Program-made: the position numbers and the translations under genes
Part shown: in pieces, positions 38,181 through 49,933 of the stretch
Layout of the letters: each line of letters starts with the position of its first letter
Position numbering within the stretch: position 1 is the first letter of the stretch
Notes under the pieces: generated by a model
What the model was told of the DNA's origin: nothing
What the model saw: only the letters and a program-made list of their open reading frames with translations
Database searches by the model: none
Origin: Ahrensia sp.
GTDB lineage: Bacteria; Pseudomonadota; Alphaproteobacteria; Rhizobiales; Rhizobiaceae
Length of the DNA stretch: 64,000 bases
NCBI GenBank assembly: GCA_002706335.1
Contig: PAKZ01000041.1
Location: forward strand, 62,001 to 126,000
Direction: 5' to 3'

Positions 38181-39818
38181 TCAGGCGTCGAAGATGACGC
38201 CGGCAGGCTCGGCCGGTGCTTCCTCGGCATGGTCGCCTTCTTCGGGGTCTTCCTCGGCGGCGCGCAGATCCTCTTCCGTGATCCAGCCCACCGCGAGACG
38301 CGCGGCAACGACCATCTCCTCGGCTTCGGCGCGCGAGGTGCCGAAGGGCGTGAAGATGCCGTCATGCATGATCGTCTCGCCTTCCTTGCGCTCGCGCCAG
38401 CCGACGAGGTCGTCGGAGGCACATCCGGCGAAGTCTTCGAGAGACTTGATGCCTTCCTCGCCGAGCGCGACCATCATTGCGGTGGTCACGCCGGGAACTT
38501 CGCGGATTTCGTCGGCGACGCCCAGCTCTTTGCGCTTGGCGTCATTCTCGGCTTCGATCCGGTCGAGATATTCGCGGGCGCGCATCTGGATTTCAGAGGC
38601 GGTCTCCTCGTCGAAGCCCTCGATGGACGACACTTCCTCGGAGTCAACATAGGCGACTTCCTCGATAGAGGTGAAGCCTTCCGACGCCAGGACCTGGCCG
38701 ACCATCTCGTCGACATCGAGCGCTTCCATGAACAGGTTGGAGCGTTCGACGAATTCCTTCTGGCGGCGCGCCGACTCCTCTTCCTCGGTCAGGATGTCGA
38801 TATCCCAGCCGGTCAACTGCGAGGCAAGGCGAACGTTCTGGCCGCGGCGGCCGATGGCCAGCGACAGCTGATCGTCGGGCACGACAACCTCGATCCGCTC
38901 GGCATCCTCGTCCAGAACGACCTTGGCGACCTCGGCGGGCTGAAGCGCGTTGACGATGAAGGACGCCGCATCGGGCTGCCAGGGAATGATGTCGATCTTC
39001 TCGCCCTGCAATTCCCCGACAACCGCCTGAACGCGGCTGCCGCGCATGCCGACACAGGCGCCGACGGGATCTATGGAGGAATCGCGGCTGACGACGGCGA
39101 TCTTGGCGCGGGACCCCGGGTCGCGGGCGACCGACTTGATCTCAATGATACCGTCGTAGATTTCCGGCACTTCCATCTGGAAGAGCTTCGCCATGAATTG
39201 CGGATGGGTGCGCGACAGGAAGATCTGCGGCCCGCGCTGCTCGCGGCGCACGTCATAGACATAGGCGCGAACGCGGTCGCCATAGCGGTACATCTCGCGC
39301 GGGATCAGCTCGTCGCGCCGGATGATCGCCTCGGCGCGGCCGAGATCAACGATGACATTGCCGTATTCGACACGCTTGACCGAGCCGTTGACGATCTCGC
39401 CGACGCGATCCTTGAATTCCTCATACTGGTTGTCGCGCTCAGCTTCGCGCACCTTCTGCACGATGACCTGCTTGGCAGACTGGGCGGCGATGCGGCCGAA
39501 ATCGAGCGGGGGCAACTGTTCGGCGATGAAGTCGCCGGGTTGCGCTTCCGGATTGCGGTCTCTCGCCTGTTCGATGGAGATCTGGGTCGCTGAATCCTCG
39601 ACGTTCTCCGACACCTCGAGAAGGCGCTGCAACTTGATCTCGCCGGTCTTGGTGTTGATGTCGGCCCGGATATTGGTCTCTTGGCCGTAGCGGGATTTCG
39701 CGGCCTTCTGGATCGCGTCGGCCATCGCCGAGATGACAATATCCTTGTCGATCAGTTTCTCGCGCGCGACCGCGTCGGCGATCTGCAGAAGTTCCAGCCT
39801 GTTCGCACTGACTGCCAT
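38181..39818 (-). CDS. nusA: Transcription termination/antitermination factor NusA
   Basis: A 545-residue RNA polymerase-binding factor. It has an N-terminal polymerase-binding domain, an S1 domain ([18 protein letters not shown]), KH domains ([14 protein letters not shown] and [13 protein letters not shown]), and C-terminal helix-hairpin-helix and acidic repeats. It modulates pausing and termination. It lies 19 bases after rimP in the same operon. Confidence 0.97.
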   Translation of the reverse strand: MAVSANRLELLQIADAVAREKLIDKDIVISAMADAIQKAAKSRYGQETNIRADINTKTGEIKLQRLLEVSENVEDSATQISIEQARDRNPEAQPGDFIAEQLPPLDFGRIAAQSAKQVIVQKVREAERDNQYEEFKDRVGEIVNGSVKRVEYGNVIVDLGRAEAIIRRDELIPREMYRYGDRVRAYVYDVRREQRGPQIFLSRTHPQFMAKLFQMEVPEIYDGIIEIKSVARDPGSRAKIAVVSRDSSIDPVGACVGMRGSRVQAVVGELQGEKIDIIPWQPDAASFIVNALQPAEVAKVVLDEDAERIEVVVPDDQLSLAIGRRGQNVRLASQLTGWDIDILTEEEESARRQKEFVERSNLFMEALDVDEMVGQVLASEGFTSIEEVAYVDSEEVSSIEGFDEETASEIQMRAREYLDRIEAENDAKRKELGVADEIREVPGVTTAMMVALGEEGIKSLEDFAGCASDDLVGWRERKEGETIMHDGIFTPFGTSRAEAEEMVVAARLAVGWITEEDLRAAEEDPEEGDHAEEAPAEPAGVIFDA

Positions 39819-39837
39819 TGTCGTCTCCTATCGGCGT

Positions 39838-40467
39838 TCAGTTGTCCGCATCGTTGTCGGATGCGGTGTCATCGTCTTCATTTTCCTCTCCGCGCGCCTG
39901 GCGGGCGGCCTTGTCGGCCTTCAGCGCCTCGCGGATCAATTCATCGGTCAGGATCAGCCTCGCATCGGCGATCGTGTCGAGCGGAATTTCGGATACCAGC
40001 GCCTCGCCGAAATTGGCCTTGTCGGCCTCCATCGTGATCGCGTCCTGTGTCATTCCCGTGATGGTGCCGCGGAAACGCTTGCGCCCGTCGACCATCACGG
40101 ACGTATCGATCCGCGCCAGCTGGCCGCGCCACCGTGCGAAATCCGAGAGGCGAACCAGCGGTCTGTCGATGCCCGGCGAGGAAATCTCGAGATGATAGGC
40201 TCGATCGATCGGATCCTCGACATCGAGCAGCGGCGAGACCATGCGGCTGACGTTCTCGCAGTCCTCGACGCTCATCGTGCCGTCTTCGCGCTCGGCCATG
40301 ATCTGCAGCGTCAGACCGTTCATCCCCGACAGACGTACCCGCACCAGCCGATAGCCCGCGGAGTTGAGGACCGGCTCGACGATCGACGCGACGCGCGCAT
40401 CCACACCCGTCTCGCGGACGATACGCGGTTCGTCGTTTTCGATCGGCGCCAGATATGCGTCGCTCAA
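39838..40467 (-). CDS. rimP: Ribosome maturation factor RimP
   Basis: A 209-residue 30S assembly factor. The central [13 protein letters not shown] motif is diagnostic, with GYRLVRVRL before it; the C-terminal tail is highly acidic. The start is TTG at 40467, with GGTGGG about six bases upstream and no ATG in the N-terminal region. It is the first gene of the rimP-nusA-ylxR-infB operon and is preceded directly by a terminator-like hairpin. Confidence 0.93.
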   Translation of the reverse strand: MSDAYLAPIENDEPRIVRETGVDARVASIVEPVLNSAGYRLVRVRLSGMNGLTLQIMAEREDGTMSVEDCENVSRMVSPLLDVEDPIDRAYHLEISSPGIDRPLVRLSDFARWRGQLARIDTSVMVDGRKRFRGTITGMTQDAITMEADKANFGEALVSEIPLDTIADARLILTDELIREALKADKAARQARGEENEDDDTASDNDADN

Positions 40468-40482
40468 CTGTTTCCCACCGTT

Positions 40483-40518
40483 AAAACAAAAAGAGCGGGT
40501 CCTTGCGGGCCCACTCTT
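40483..40518 (-). terminator. Terminator-like hairpin in the rimP leader (candidate attenuator)
   Basis: On the minus strand a 12-position stem (arms 40507-40518 and 40491-40502, one mismatch and one wobble, 4-base loop TTGC on the plus strand) is followed by TTTGTTTT. It ends about 15 bases before the TTG start of rimP. A plus-strand gene lies upstream, so it more likely acts on the rimP leader itself than on an upstream operon. Conserved rimP leader attenuators have been proposed in alphaproteobacteria; I recall this rather than having checked it. Confidence 0.75.
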
Positions 40519-40676
40519 GTTCGGATGACCAAGAATTTGAATTCCATATACGCCGCGCAGCCGGGAAGCGCAAGGGGCGCGGTCTTTCAGCCAGGCAGGA
40601 GGCGGGCGGAGGGGCGAAAGGGTCCATTAACCATAATCGGCGAAAACGGACAGGCGAAACAGACTGTGCGAGTCCC

Positions 40677-41495
40677 ATGTTCCAGCGTTTTCTGCCGCCG
40701 CTGCTCGGCGCCCTCCTCATCGCCGGCTGCGCGAGCAACCAGGCCCCGAACAAATTTCACAAATCTCCCGAAGTCGCCAGCACCGAAATCGCCTCTGCAT
40801 TCGTCCGGCCCGGACGAGGGCCATTCGATGACGTGCTGCCGCGCAAGGGACGGCTCGCGGGGCGCACCATTTCCGTTTCGAATGTATACGACATCCGGCT
40901 GAAACCGCGCGAGGTGATCCTTACTTTCGACGACGGGCCGGTTCCGGGGCGTACCGATTCCATTCTCAAGACGCTCGACCAGTTCGGCGTGAAGGCCACC
41001 TTCCTGATGGTCGGCCAGATGGCGAAGAAGCACCCGGAGACCGTGCGCAAGGTGGCGAGCCGGGGGCATTCGATCGGCAGCCATACATGGGGCCATCCGA
41101 ACCTTGCGCATATGAGCTTCGACCGGGCGGTGGCCGAGATCGAGCGCGGCGAGGATGCGATCCGGGCGGCCGGCGGCGGGCCGGTCAGATTCTTCCGGTT
41201 TCCCTACCTCGCCGATACCAGCCAGCTTCGCTCCTATATGGCGTCGCGCGGCGTCGTTGTTCTCGACCTGGATATCGACTCGAAGGACTATTTCAAATCC
41301 GGGCCGCAACAGGTTTCCGCGCGCACCATTGCCTCGTTGCGGCGCAAGGGCGGCGGCATCATCCTGTTCCATGACCTGCAAACGCGCACGGCCGCAATGC
41401 TGCCGGGCTTTCTCGCGGAGCTGAAACGGAACGGATATTCGGTCGTCCATATCGTTCCGCGACGCGGGCCATTGCGTCTGGCCTCGGCCGAGTAA
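40677..41495 (+). CDS. Polysaccharide deacetylase family lipoprotein
   Basis: A 272-residue secreted protein with a lipoprotein signal (LLIAGC, Cys near residue 18). It also has a NodB-type deacetylase domain: TFDDGPVPGRT carrying the metal Asp and catalytic Asp, SHTWGHPNL with the two metal His, and a C-terminal ILFHDLQ motif. It probably deacetylates a cell-wall or capsular polysaccharide from the outer membrane or periplasm. The ATG at 40677 is required for the signal peptide. It converges on trmB with three bases between the stops. Confidence 0.85.
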   Translation: MFQRFLPPLLGALLIAGCASNQAPNKFHKSPEVASTEIASAFVRPGRGPFDDVLPRKGRLAGRTISVSNVYDIRLKPREVILTFDDGPVPGRTDSILKTLDQFGVKATFLMVGQMAKKHPETVRKVASRGHSIGSHTWGHPNLAHMSFDRAVAEIERGEDAIRAAGGGPVRFFRFPYLADTSQLRSYMASRGVVVLDLDIDSKDYFKSGPQQVSARTIASLRRKGGGIILFHDLQTRTAAMLPGFLAELKRNGYSVVHIVPRRGPLRLASAE

Positions 41496-41498
41496 CCG

Positions 41499-42196
41499 CT
41501 ATTTGCGCAGAAAAGTGAGGTAGGCAGGCGTACGACCCTCGCGCAGCGCCTTGGCCTCGTAGCGCGTGCCGGGCCAGCCTTCATAGGGCGTTCGCCAGTC
41601 GGAGGCGTTTTGCGCCGGCCAGTCGAAATCCGGGTGGGCGTAAATATGCCGGAGCGTCCAGTTGACATAGGTGCCGATGTCAGAGGCGAAGCGAAAGCAT
41701 GCGCCGGGCTTCATGACGCGGGCGAAGCGATCGAGATTGACCTCATTGACGAAGCGCCGCTTCCAGTGCCGCATCTTCGGCCACGGATCGGGATAAAGCA
41801 GATCGATCCCGTCCAGCGACGCCGCGGGCAGCCAGTCGAGCAGCTGCGTCGCGTCATCGTCGTAGAGGCGGACATTGGTGACTTCCGCATCGCCGGCGGC
41901 AGCGACGAATTTCGCCATGGAATTGACGAAGGGTTCGACGCCGATGAAGCCGGTTTCCGGGCTTTCGAGCGCCCGATGCAGGAGGTGCTCACCGCCACCG
42001 AAGCCGATTTCGAGGAGTATACGCTCCGGCGGGTCGTCGAACACGTCGGAAAGGCTCGCGGGGGCAGGGTTCGTAAGGTCGATCTTCCACGCCGGCAAAA
42101 GGCGGCCGAGCTGTTCCGCCTGGCGCGGCTTCAGCGTTTTGCCGCGGCGGCGACCGAAAAACGCCTCGGTTGCCCGGGAGCGTCGCTTTTCTTCGG

Positions 42197-42200
<4 letters not shown>
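41499..42200 (-). CDS. trmB: tRNA (guanine-N7)-methyltransferase
   Basis: A 233-residue enzyme that makes 7-methylguanosine at position 46 of tRNAs. It shows [16 protein letters not shown] as the SAM-binding loop and [17 protein letters not shown] as the family signature. Its ATG overlaps the metK stop by four bases, so tRNA methylation is coupled to synthesis of its methyl donor. Confidence 0.95.
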
Positions 42201-43468
<1,268 letters not shown>

Positions 43469-43582
43469 TTTGCAGATATCCCCGATAAATTGCGTAGGCC
43501 GGCCGCTGGAACGGCGGCACGAAGTCGGCCCTCGTTATGCAAGAGGCGAATGCCGGTCAAGGAAAAACCGGTATTCGCTTAA

Positions 43583-43606
43583 GGATATAAGGATAAGTAC
43601 ATATCC
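43583..43606. promoter_or_regulatory. Palindrome upstream of metK, candidate operator
   Basis: GGATAAGTACATATCC at 43591-43606 is symmetric in 14 of 16 positions around GTAC. A further GGATA half-site lies eight bases to the left, at 43583. It sits between the XRE regulator gene and metK, about 115 bases before the metK start. Confidence 0.6.
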
Positions 43607-43631
43607 ACCCGCGCTAGACTTTTACGGCGCT

Positions 43632-44051
43632 TCAGTCCGTGTCGGAATCGGCGGCGATCGCCTTGACCAGGTCGATGATACGGCGGCGGACCTTGGGATC
43701 GGAAATCTTCACGAAAGCCCGGTTCAGCTGCAGCCCCTCGGAACTCGACAGGAAATTCACGACATACGTCGATGAATTCTCACTGAGCCCTTCAGTGCCG
43801 CCCTCGCCTGCGTCACCCGGCGCGTCCTCGAAAAAGAAGGCGACAGGCACGCCGAGGATCGCCGCAATATTCTGCAGGCGGCTGGCGCCTACGCGGTTGG
43901 TGCCCTTCTCATACTTCTGAACCTGCTGGAACGTTATGCCGAGTTGCTCGCCCAGCTTTTCCTGGCTCATGCCGAGCATGGTGCGACGCAGCCGGATGCG
44001 GCCACCAACATGAATGTCGATCGGGTTGGGTTGCTTCTTGTTCACCGTCAT
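43632..44051 (-). CDS. XRE-family helix-turn-helix regulator
   Basis: A 139-residue DNA-binding protein. The HTH is LGMSQEKLGEQLGITFQQVQ, followed by KYEKGTNRVGASRLQNIA; the C-terminal 60 residues are acidic then helical, with no known ligand domain. Homologues beside metK in rhizobia are known as PhrR-like regulators, and comparative studies have proposed SAM-linked control of metK by an XRE protein (from memory). It is a plausible binder of the palindrome just downstream. Confidence 0.85.
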   Translation of the reverse strand: MTVNKKQPNPIDIHVGGRIRLRRTMLGMSQEKLGEQLGITFQQVQKYEKGTNRVGASRLQNIAAILGVPVAFFFEDAPGDAGEGGTEGLSENSSTYVVNFLSSSEGLQLNRAFVKISDPKVRRRIIDLVKAIAADSDTD

Positions 44052-44198
44052 TAATTGTCCTTGCCGCGTGGCAGCTGATTATCATTGTTATTTTTAAGGA
44101 CCAGATGTGTGAGACGGCTGCAAACCGGCGCCACAATCCATATCATAATCACCGTTGGCGCGGGATTCAAAGAGCGACTACCGACAAATCAAACATCT

Positions 44199-45788
44199 TT
44201 AATGCCGATTTCGACCGCGAACCCGCCCGGCAGTGGCGGCCAGCGCGAAGAAAGCCAGTATCGCCGACAAGGTCAGCCGGCCATTGCGGGCATACCAGGT
44301 CGCCGCCAGCGAATCAGGGAGGGGCGCTTCGACGGCACCGCGCACCCCGTAGCCAAGCGCATCCAACTGGCGACCGTATGGATCATATACGGCGGAGATG
44401 CCGTTGTTGGCGGCCCGCACAATCGGCAGACCGGTCTCCAACGCCCGAATGCGCGCCTGGTGAGCGTGCTGGTAGGGACCCGGCGTATCGCCGTACCATG
44501 CATCATTGGTGACATTCACGAGCACGGTCGGCTTATCTCCGCTGGCCGCGACCGCGTAGGGAAATATTGCCTCATAACAAACCGACGGCAGCACGACCAT
44601 GCCGTTCGGGAGCGTCATCGTGCGTCGGCGTTCCGCAGCCGAATAGCCACGATCGGCCGCAGCAATCGCCTTCATGCCGAGCTTTTCCAGTAACGCCTTG
44701 AAGGGCAGATACTCGCCGAAGGGAACGAGGTGCTTCTTGTCGGCAGCGTAGACGATAACGCCGTCGCCGTCCAGGACCAGAATGGAATTGTAATAGGTGC
44801 GCTGTCCGGTGGACGGATCGGCCTCGCCGCCGCGCGCCGCTCCGGCGAGGAGAAGCTGGCCCGGCACAAGCGTTTCAGCGATGGCTGCGACGGCCTGCGG
44901 CGCTTCGGTCAGGAGATACGGCACGGATGTTTCCGGCCAGACGATGATATCGGGCCGCTTGCCGCCCGTGCCGGCTTCCAAGGTCAGATCGAGCAATGTC
45001 TTGAAGATCTCGCCGCGAATGGCGGCGTCCCATTTCTCCGACTGATCGATAGCCGGCTGGACGATGCGGACCAGCGGTGCGTCGGCGGCACTATCCGCAG
45101 CGTTTTCGAGGCGCCAATAGCCATAGCCAACATGAGCGCCGAGAAGCGCAATAACTGACAGCGCGGCGAATCCGGCCTGCCGGCGGCCGCCAGCAAAGGC
45201 GGCTGGGAGGCAAAAGACGAAAACGGCAAGCGCGTTCACGCCGTAAATGCCGACGAGCGACGCCGATTGCATCAGCACAGGAACCGGCATCGCCGCGTAG
45301 CCGACCGCGTTCCAGGGAAAGCCGGTGAAGGCAAAGGATCGCAGCCATTCAGCCAGTCCGAAACCCAGAGCAAGCGCGGCGATGCGGCCGATCCCGTCGG
45401 ACCAGAGCAGGCGTGCGACGACTGCCGCAAGGCCGTAGAACAATGCCAGGATGGCGGGGATCAGCGTGACCGCGAAGGGCCACAGCCAGACGAACTGGTC
45501 CGCCTCGACGAAAAGCGCGTTTCCGATCCACCAGAGGCCGGCGACGAAATAGCCGAAACCGAACCACCATCCCGTGGCGAAGGCCGGCCACATGGCGGCG
45601 ACGAGGGAACGCGTCGGCCGGGCCACGGCCCCGTCGAGCATCCATACGAGAATTGGAAACGAGATGAAGCAGACGATGAAAAGCTGAAAGGGCGGCTGGC
45701 CGAGCACGGCAAATGCGCCGGCGCAAAAGGCGAGCAAGGCCCGCTTCCACCCGGTGGTCAGCAATATGCGGTTGGCCAAGCGCTCCAT
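44199..45788 (-). CDS. lnt: Apolipoprotein N-acyltransferase
   Basis: A 529-residue inner-membrane enzyme that adds the third acyl chain to lipoproteins. Six or more membrane helices fill the first 220 residues. A periplasmic nitrilase domain then carries the triad Glu286 (VWPETSVP), a Lys at 351-352 (ADKKHLVPFGEY) and Cys404 (LPSVCYEAIFP). A last membrane helix is at the C terminus. It follows corC by 63 bases. Confidence 0.95.
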   Translation of the reverse strand: MERLANRILLTTGWKRALLAFCAGAFAVLGQPPFQLFIVCFISFPILVWMLDGAVARPTRSLVAAMWPAFATGWWFGFGYFVAGLWWIGNALFVEADQFVWLWPFAVTLIPAILALFYGLAAVVARLLWSDGIGRIAALALGFGLAEWLRSFAFTGFPWNAVGYAAMPVPVLMQSASLVGIYGVNALAVFVFCLPAAFAGGRRQAGFAALSVIALLGAHVGYGYWRLENAADSAADAPLVRIVQPAIDQSEKWDAAIRGEIFKTLLDLTLEAGTGGKRPDIIVWPETSVPYLLTEAPQAVAAIAETLVPGQLLLAGAARGGEADPSTGQRTYYNSILVLDGDGVIVYAADKKHLVPFGEYLPFKALLEKLGMKAIAAADRGYSAAERRRTMTLPNGMVVLPSVCYEAIFPYAVAASGDKPTVLVNVTNDAWYGDTPGPYQHAHQARIRALETGLPIVRAANNGISAVYDPYGRQLDALGYGVRGAVEAPLPDSLAATWYARNGRLTLSAILAFFALAATAGRVRGRNRH

Positions 45789-45851
45789 CAGCGGTCCGAA
45801 GGCGAATCAGTGCTTACGGAGCTTTAGCAGCCATCATCGCCCGAGGCGATG

Positions 45852-47006
45852 TCAGTCCGTGCTTTCGGCCGACTTTGACGGGACGGGCGGTTCCGCCGCT
45901 AGGGCGACCGGTTCGGCAACGGCATCCGCAGCCGGCTGTTCGCGGCCCTGCGCCACCGGACGTGCAGCGCGGCGCTTGGCGCGCACGATGCGCACGCGCC
46001 GAATGCGGCGAGGATCTGCTTCGAGGATTTCGAATTCGTAGCCAGCGAAGGACGGGATCACCTCGCCGCGCACCGGGATGCGTCCGAGCAGCGAAAAGAT
46101 CAGGCCGCCGATGGTGTCGACATCGTCATCCTCACTGCGCGCCGCATCCAGAAAGTCCTGGCCCAGCACGCCGGCGAGATCTTCGAGATAGACACGCGCA
46201 TTGGCGATGATCGTGCCGTTCGACTGCTCGGTGAACAGGACTTCCTCATCGTCGTGCTCATCCTCGATGTCGCCAACAACCATCTCGACGATATCCTCGA
46301 GCGAGACGAGGCCGTCGGTGCCGCCATATTCGTCGATGACGAGCGCCATCTGGATGCGCTGGGTCTGCATGCGCGCCATCAGGTCGGCGGCAAGCATGGA
46401 CGGCGGCACGAACAGAACTTCGCGGGCGAGCTTCAGTTCCTCGATCGTCTTGTCGAGTTCGACCTTGCCGAGGTCAAGCTGACCGGAGGAATTGTGGCCA
46501 ACCGTCGCGACGCCATTGCGGCGGCGCGTGCGCTTCTTCTCGCCGGCCAGCCGGGTAATCGCGGCGACCACGTCGCGGATGTGGACCATGCCGCGCGGAT
46601 CGTCCAGTGTCTCATCATAGACCGGCATGCGGCTGTGGCCGTGCGTCTCGAACAGTTTCAGCAACTCGCCGAGCGTGGTCTTCTGATCGACGGCGTAGAC
46701 CTCGGCGCGGGGGATCATCACATCCTCGACCCGCACCTCGCGCAGCCGCAGAATATTGTGCAGCATCGCGCGCTCGCCGGGCGAAATTGTCTGGTCGTCC
46801 CACTCGCCATTACCGGAGAGGGCGTCCTGAAGGTTCTCACGGATGGTCGCGGCCGACTGTGGCCTGAACAGGAAGACAAGGCGTTGCAGGAAGCCCGGAT
46901 GGCCGCGTGACTTGCCGGGTTCCGCACCGGGACTTCGGGGGTCGGTGTCGTCGTCGCGAGACACTTCGCGCATCGTGTCTTCGCTCTCGTTAGTGGTCAT
47001 AAGCAT
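45852..47006 (-). CDS. corC: CBS-domain protein of the CorC/HlyC hemolysin family
   Basis: A soluble protein of about 384 residues. It has VRVEDVMIPRAEVYAVD at the first CBS domain, MALVIDEYGGTDGLVSLEDI at the second, and a C-terminal CorC_HlyC transporter-associated domain (DDDVDTIGGLIFSLLGR). It is linked to Mg/Co efflux and adenosyl-ligand binding in its family. An acidic N-terminal region and an Ala/Pro tail extend it. The start may be 47018 (TTG), 47006 or 47000; none has a strong ribosome site. Confidence 0.88.
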   Translation of the reverse strand: MLMTTNESEDTMREVSRDDDTDPRSPGAEPGKSRGHPGFLQRLVFLFRPQSAATIRENLQDALSGNGEWDDQTISPGERAMLHNILRLREVRVEDVMIPRAEVYAVDQKTTLGELLKLFETHGHSRMPVYDETLDDPRGMVHIRDVVAAITRLAGEKKRTRRRNGVATVGHNSSGQLDLGKVELDKTIEELKLAREVLFVPPSMLAADLMARMQTQRIQMALVIDEYGGTDGLVSLEDIVEMVVGDIEDEHDDEEVLFTEQSNGTIIANARVYLEDLAGVLGQDFLDAARSEDDDVDTIGGLIFSLLGRIPVRGEVIPSFAGYEFEILEADPRRIRRVRIVRAKRRAARPVAQGREQPAADAVAEPVALAAEPPVPSKSAESTD

Positions 47007-47014
47007 CGAAAGTT

Positions 47015-47494
47015 TCAATCGGCCTCAGAATAGGGGTCAGGGACGCCGATGTCAGCAAGAATCGCGCGCTCCGCAGCTTCCATCTCCTCGGCGTCTGCGT
47101 CATTTTCGTGGTCATAGCCCAAAACATGCAAGAAACCGTGAACGATGAGATGACGCAGATGGTCATCGAAAGGTTTGGCTTCAAGCGCCGCCTCGTCGCG
47201 CAGCGTTTCATGGGCAATCACGATATCGCCAAGCATCGGACCGGGCGGATCACCGGGCGAAAGATCGAAAGCCGGGAAGGACAGCACATTGGTCGGCTTG
47301 TCCTTGCCACGCCATTGGGCATTCAGCGCCTGCATCGCCTTGTTGTCGGTGAATAGTATGGAAAGTTCGCTCATCGGGTCTCCGAGGCCGAGCCGGGCGA
47401 TCGCTGCATCGACGCATTGCGCAGCCATTTCCGCGAGCGCGGCCTCATCCGCCCAGTCGCCAGCGTCGACCGACACATCTATATCGATCGCCAA
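47015..47494 (-). CDS. ybeY: rRNA maturation RNase YbeY
   Basis: A 159-residue zinc-dependent endoribonuclease for 16S rRNA maturation and ribosome quality control. The metal motif [11 protein letters not shown] gives His119, His123 and His129. The start is TTG at 47494, with AGGGA six bases upstream and no suitable ATG, three bases after the phoH stop. In rhizobia this protein also affects small-RNA regulation. Confidence 0.94.
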   Translation of the reverse strand: MAIDIDVSVDAGDWADEAALAEMAAQCVDAAIARLGLGDPMSELSILFTDNKAMQALNAQWRGKDKPTNVLSFPAFDLSPGDPPGPMLGDIVIAHETLRDEAALEAKPFDDHLRHLIVHGFLHVLGYDHENDADAEEMEAAERAILADIGVPDPYSEAD

Positions 47495-47497
47495 CGG

Positions 47498-48508
47498 CTA
47501 TCCCTGCCGGTCATAAGCCGACACGATCTTCGCTACCAGCGGGTGACGCACGACGTCGGTTTCGGTGAAGCGCACCGTGACGATGCCGGAGACATCGCGC
47601 AGAACATGCAGGGCCTCGACCAGGCCGGATTTCGCACCCAGCGGCAGATCGACCTGCGACGGATCGCCAGTGACGATCATGGTCGAGTTCTCGCCAAGAC
47701 GGGTGAGGAACATCTTCATCTGCATCGTTGTGGTATTCTGCGCCTCGTCGAGAATGACGGCGGCATTGGCGAGCGTTCGCCCACGCATGAAGGCCAGCGG
47801 CGCGATCTCGATGACGCCGGCCGCCAGTGCACGCTCCACCTTGTCAGCGGGGATCATGTCATAGAGCGCGTCGTAGAGCGGGCGGAGGTAAGGATCGACC
47901 TTCTCCTTCAAATCACCCGGCAGAAAGCCGAGCCGCTCGCCCGCCTCGACGGCGGGACGCGACAGGATGATGCGCTCCACCGCCCCGCGCTCCAGCAGCA
48001 TCGCCGCATGGGCGACAGCGAGATAGGTCTTGCCGGTGCCGGCCGGGCCGACGCCAAAGACGAGTTCGGCGCGATCGAGGGCGCGGATATAGGCGTCCTG
48101 GTTCGGCGTGCGCGCGAAGACTGTTTTCTTGCGCGTCGAGATCTGCGCAGCGGCAAGCTTGGCCGGCGCGGCGATTGTCGGCAGCGACAACTGGTCGTCG
48201 GCAGCGACGGCCATGCGCAACGCGCCGTCGACATCGGACGTATCCGGTTCGTCTCCGCCCGCCGCCAGCCGGTCATAAAGATAATCGAGCGCGCGGCGCG
48301 CCTGTTCCGTCGCGGTCGGTTCGCCGCGTATGGTAACCTGATTGCCTTTGGAGCGCACATCGACGCCCAGCCGCTGCTCGATCAGGGCCAGGTTCTGGTC
48401 GAATTGGCCATAGAGCGCACGGGCATGGTCGTTGTTGTCAAAGCTCAGGACGATGTGCGCCAGATCGGAGGCGCCGGTGACGGGTGTCGCGGGGGCTTCT
48501 GCGTTCAA
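47498..48508 (-). CDS. PhoH family ATPase (YbeZ)
   Basis: A 336-residue P-loop ATPase that partners YbeY in RNA metabolism. It has an N-terminal KH-like region ([15 protein letters not shown]), Walker [16 protein letters not shown] and Walker [13 protein letters not shown]. The TTG start overlaps the miaB stop (TTGA). An AGAGG lies only two bases before it, so coupling to miaB translation is likely. The next ATG is much too far inside. Confidence 0.93.
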   Translation of the reverse strand: MNAEAPATPVTGASDLAHIVLSFDNNDHARALYGQFDQNLALIEQRLGVDVRSKGNQVTIRGEPTATEQARRALDYLYDRLAAGGDEPDTSDVDGALRMAVAADDQLSLPTIAAPAKLAAAQISTRKKTVFARTPNQDAYIRALDRAELVFGVGPAGTGKTYLAVAHAAMLLERGAVERIILSRPAVEAGERLGFLPGDLKEKVDPYLRPLYDALYDMIPADKVERALAAGVIEIAPLAFMRGRTLANAAVILDEAQNTTTMQMKMFLTRLGENSTMIVTGDPSQVDLPLGAKSGLVEALHVLRDVSGIVTVRFTETDVVRHPLVAKIVSAYDRQG

Positions 48509-49914
48509 GCCTCTGTATCCACTTTCCTGTTGTCCGCGATCAGACTGTTCGCGGAAGTTCGCGTGATTCGCACGCTTACAATGTCGCCGATTTTTCCGAC
48601 ATTTTCATCACAAACCGCAGGCTGCAACCAAGGAGATCGACCGACGATCTGACCGGGTTCACGTCCGGGCTTTTCAAGCAGCACGGAAATTGTCTTTCCG
48701 ATCAGTCCGTTCATGAAATCTGCCTGCTGTTTTCCGAGCAAAGACTGCAGACGATAGAGCCGCTCGTTTTTTACCTGTTCGGGCACCTGGTCCTTCAAAT
48801 CCGCGCCGGGCGTACCGGGGCGCGGCGAATACTTGAACGAGAACGCCTGTGCATAACCGATATCGGCGATCAGCCGCATCGTATCCTCGAAATCGACATC
48901 GGTCTCGCCCGGAAAGCCGACGATGAAATCGCCCGACAGGGCGATGTCCGGCCGCGCGGCGCGGATGCGATCGACAAGGCGGCGGTATTCGTCGCCGGTA
49001 TGTTTCCGGTTCATCGCCTTCAAGATACGGTCGGAACCCGCCTGAACGGGCAGATGCAGATAGGGCATCAGCGCGCCGAGATCGCGATGCGCGGCGATCA
49101 GGTCTTCATCCATGTCGCGTGGATGGCTCGTGGTGTAGCGCAGGCGGTCGAGCCCATCGATTTCGGCCAGTTCGCGCAGCAGCCGCCCGAGGCCCCATTC
49201 GCTTCCGTCGGGGCTCTCGCCATGCCAGGCATTGACGTTCTGACCGAGAAGCGTGACCTCGCGAACGCCGGACTCGGCCAGCTTGCGGGCCTCCGCGACG
49301 ATCTGGGTGACCGGGCGAGACACCTCGGCGCCACGCGTATAGGGAACGACACAGAACGTGCAGAACTTGTCGCAGCCTTCCTGCACCGTGAGGAAGGCCG
49401 TGACGCCGCGGGCGCGAAGCTGCCGCACGTCGCGTTCGGGCAGTTTATCGAACTTGTCCTCAATGGCGTAGTCGGTCTCGACCACCTTGTCTCCGCGACG
49501 GGCACGGGAGACCACCTGCGGCAAGCGATGATAGGTTTGCGGGCCAATGACGAAATCGACCACGGGAGCGCGGCGGATAATTTCTTCGCCTTCGGCCTGG
49601 GCAACGCAACCGGCGACGCCGATCAGCATATCCGAGCCCGACGCCTGGCGTTCATCGCGCAGCTTGCGCAGCCGACCCAGCTCCGAATAGACCTTCTCCG
49701 CCGCCTTTTCGCGGATGTGGCAGGTGTTCAGCAGGACCATGTCCGCGTCATCGAGACTGGCGGTTTCGACATAGCCGTCGGCGCCCAGCGCATCGGCCAT
49801 GCGCTGGCTGTCATAGACATTCATCTGGCAGCCATAGGTCTTGACGAAGACCTTGCGCATATTTGCCGGAGCCGGGGAAACGGCGCCGTCCATTATCTTC
49901 ACGCGTTCATTCAT
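48505..49914 (-). CDS. miaB: tRNA-2-methylthio-N6-dimethylallyladenosine synthase
   Basis: A 469-residue radical SAM methylthiotransferase that modifies A37 of tRNAs reading codons that begin with U. The N-terminal domain has cysteines for the auxiliary cluster ([22 protein letters not shown]), the radical SAM motif is GCDKFCTFC, and the TRAM domain is C-terminal. It lies 19 bases after plsC. Confidence 0.96.
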   Translation of the reverse strand: MNERVKIMDGAVSPAPANMRKVFVKTYGCQMNVYDSQRMADALGADGYVETASLDDADMVLLNTCHIREKAAEKVYSELGRLRKLRDERQASGSDMLIGVAGCVAQAEGEEIIRRAPVVDFVIGPQTYHRLPQVVSRARRGDKVVETDYAIEDKFDKLPERDVRQLRARGVTAFLTVQEGCDKFCTFCVVPYTRGAEVSRPVTQIVAEARKLAESGVREVTLLGQNVNAWHGESPDGSEWGLGRLLRELAEIDGLDRLRYTTSHPRDMDEDLIAAHRDLGALMPYLHLPVQAGSDRILKAMNRKHTGDEYRRLVDRIRAARPDIALSGDFIVGFPGETDVDFEDTMRLIADIGYAQAFSFKYSPRPGTPGADLKDQVPEQVKNERLYRLQSLLGKQQADFMNGLIGKTISVLLEKPGREPGQIVGRSPWLQPAVCDENVGKIGDIVSVRITRTSANSLIADNRKVDTEA

Positions 49915-49933
49915 GCCCGCTCCTTATCGCTTT

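Noticed and set aside
43469-43582. SAM riboswitch before metK
   Set aside because: I could not fit the conserved core of a SAM-II or SAM/SAH riboswitch to the leader; the palindrome is a better explanation, though a covariance search was not possible.
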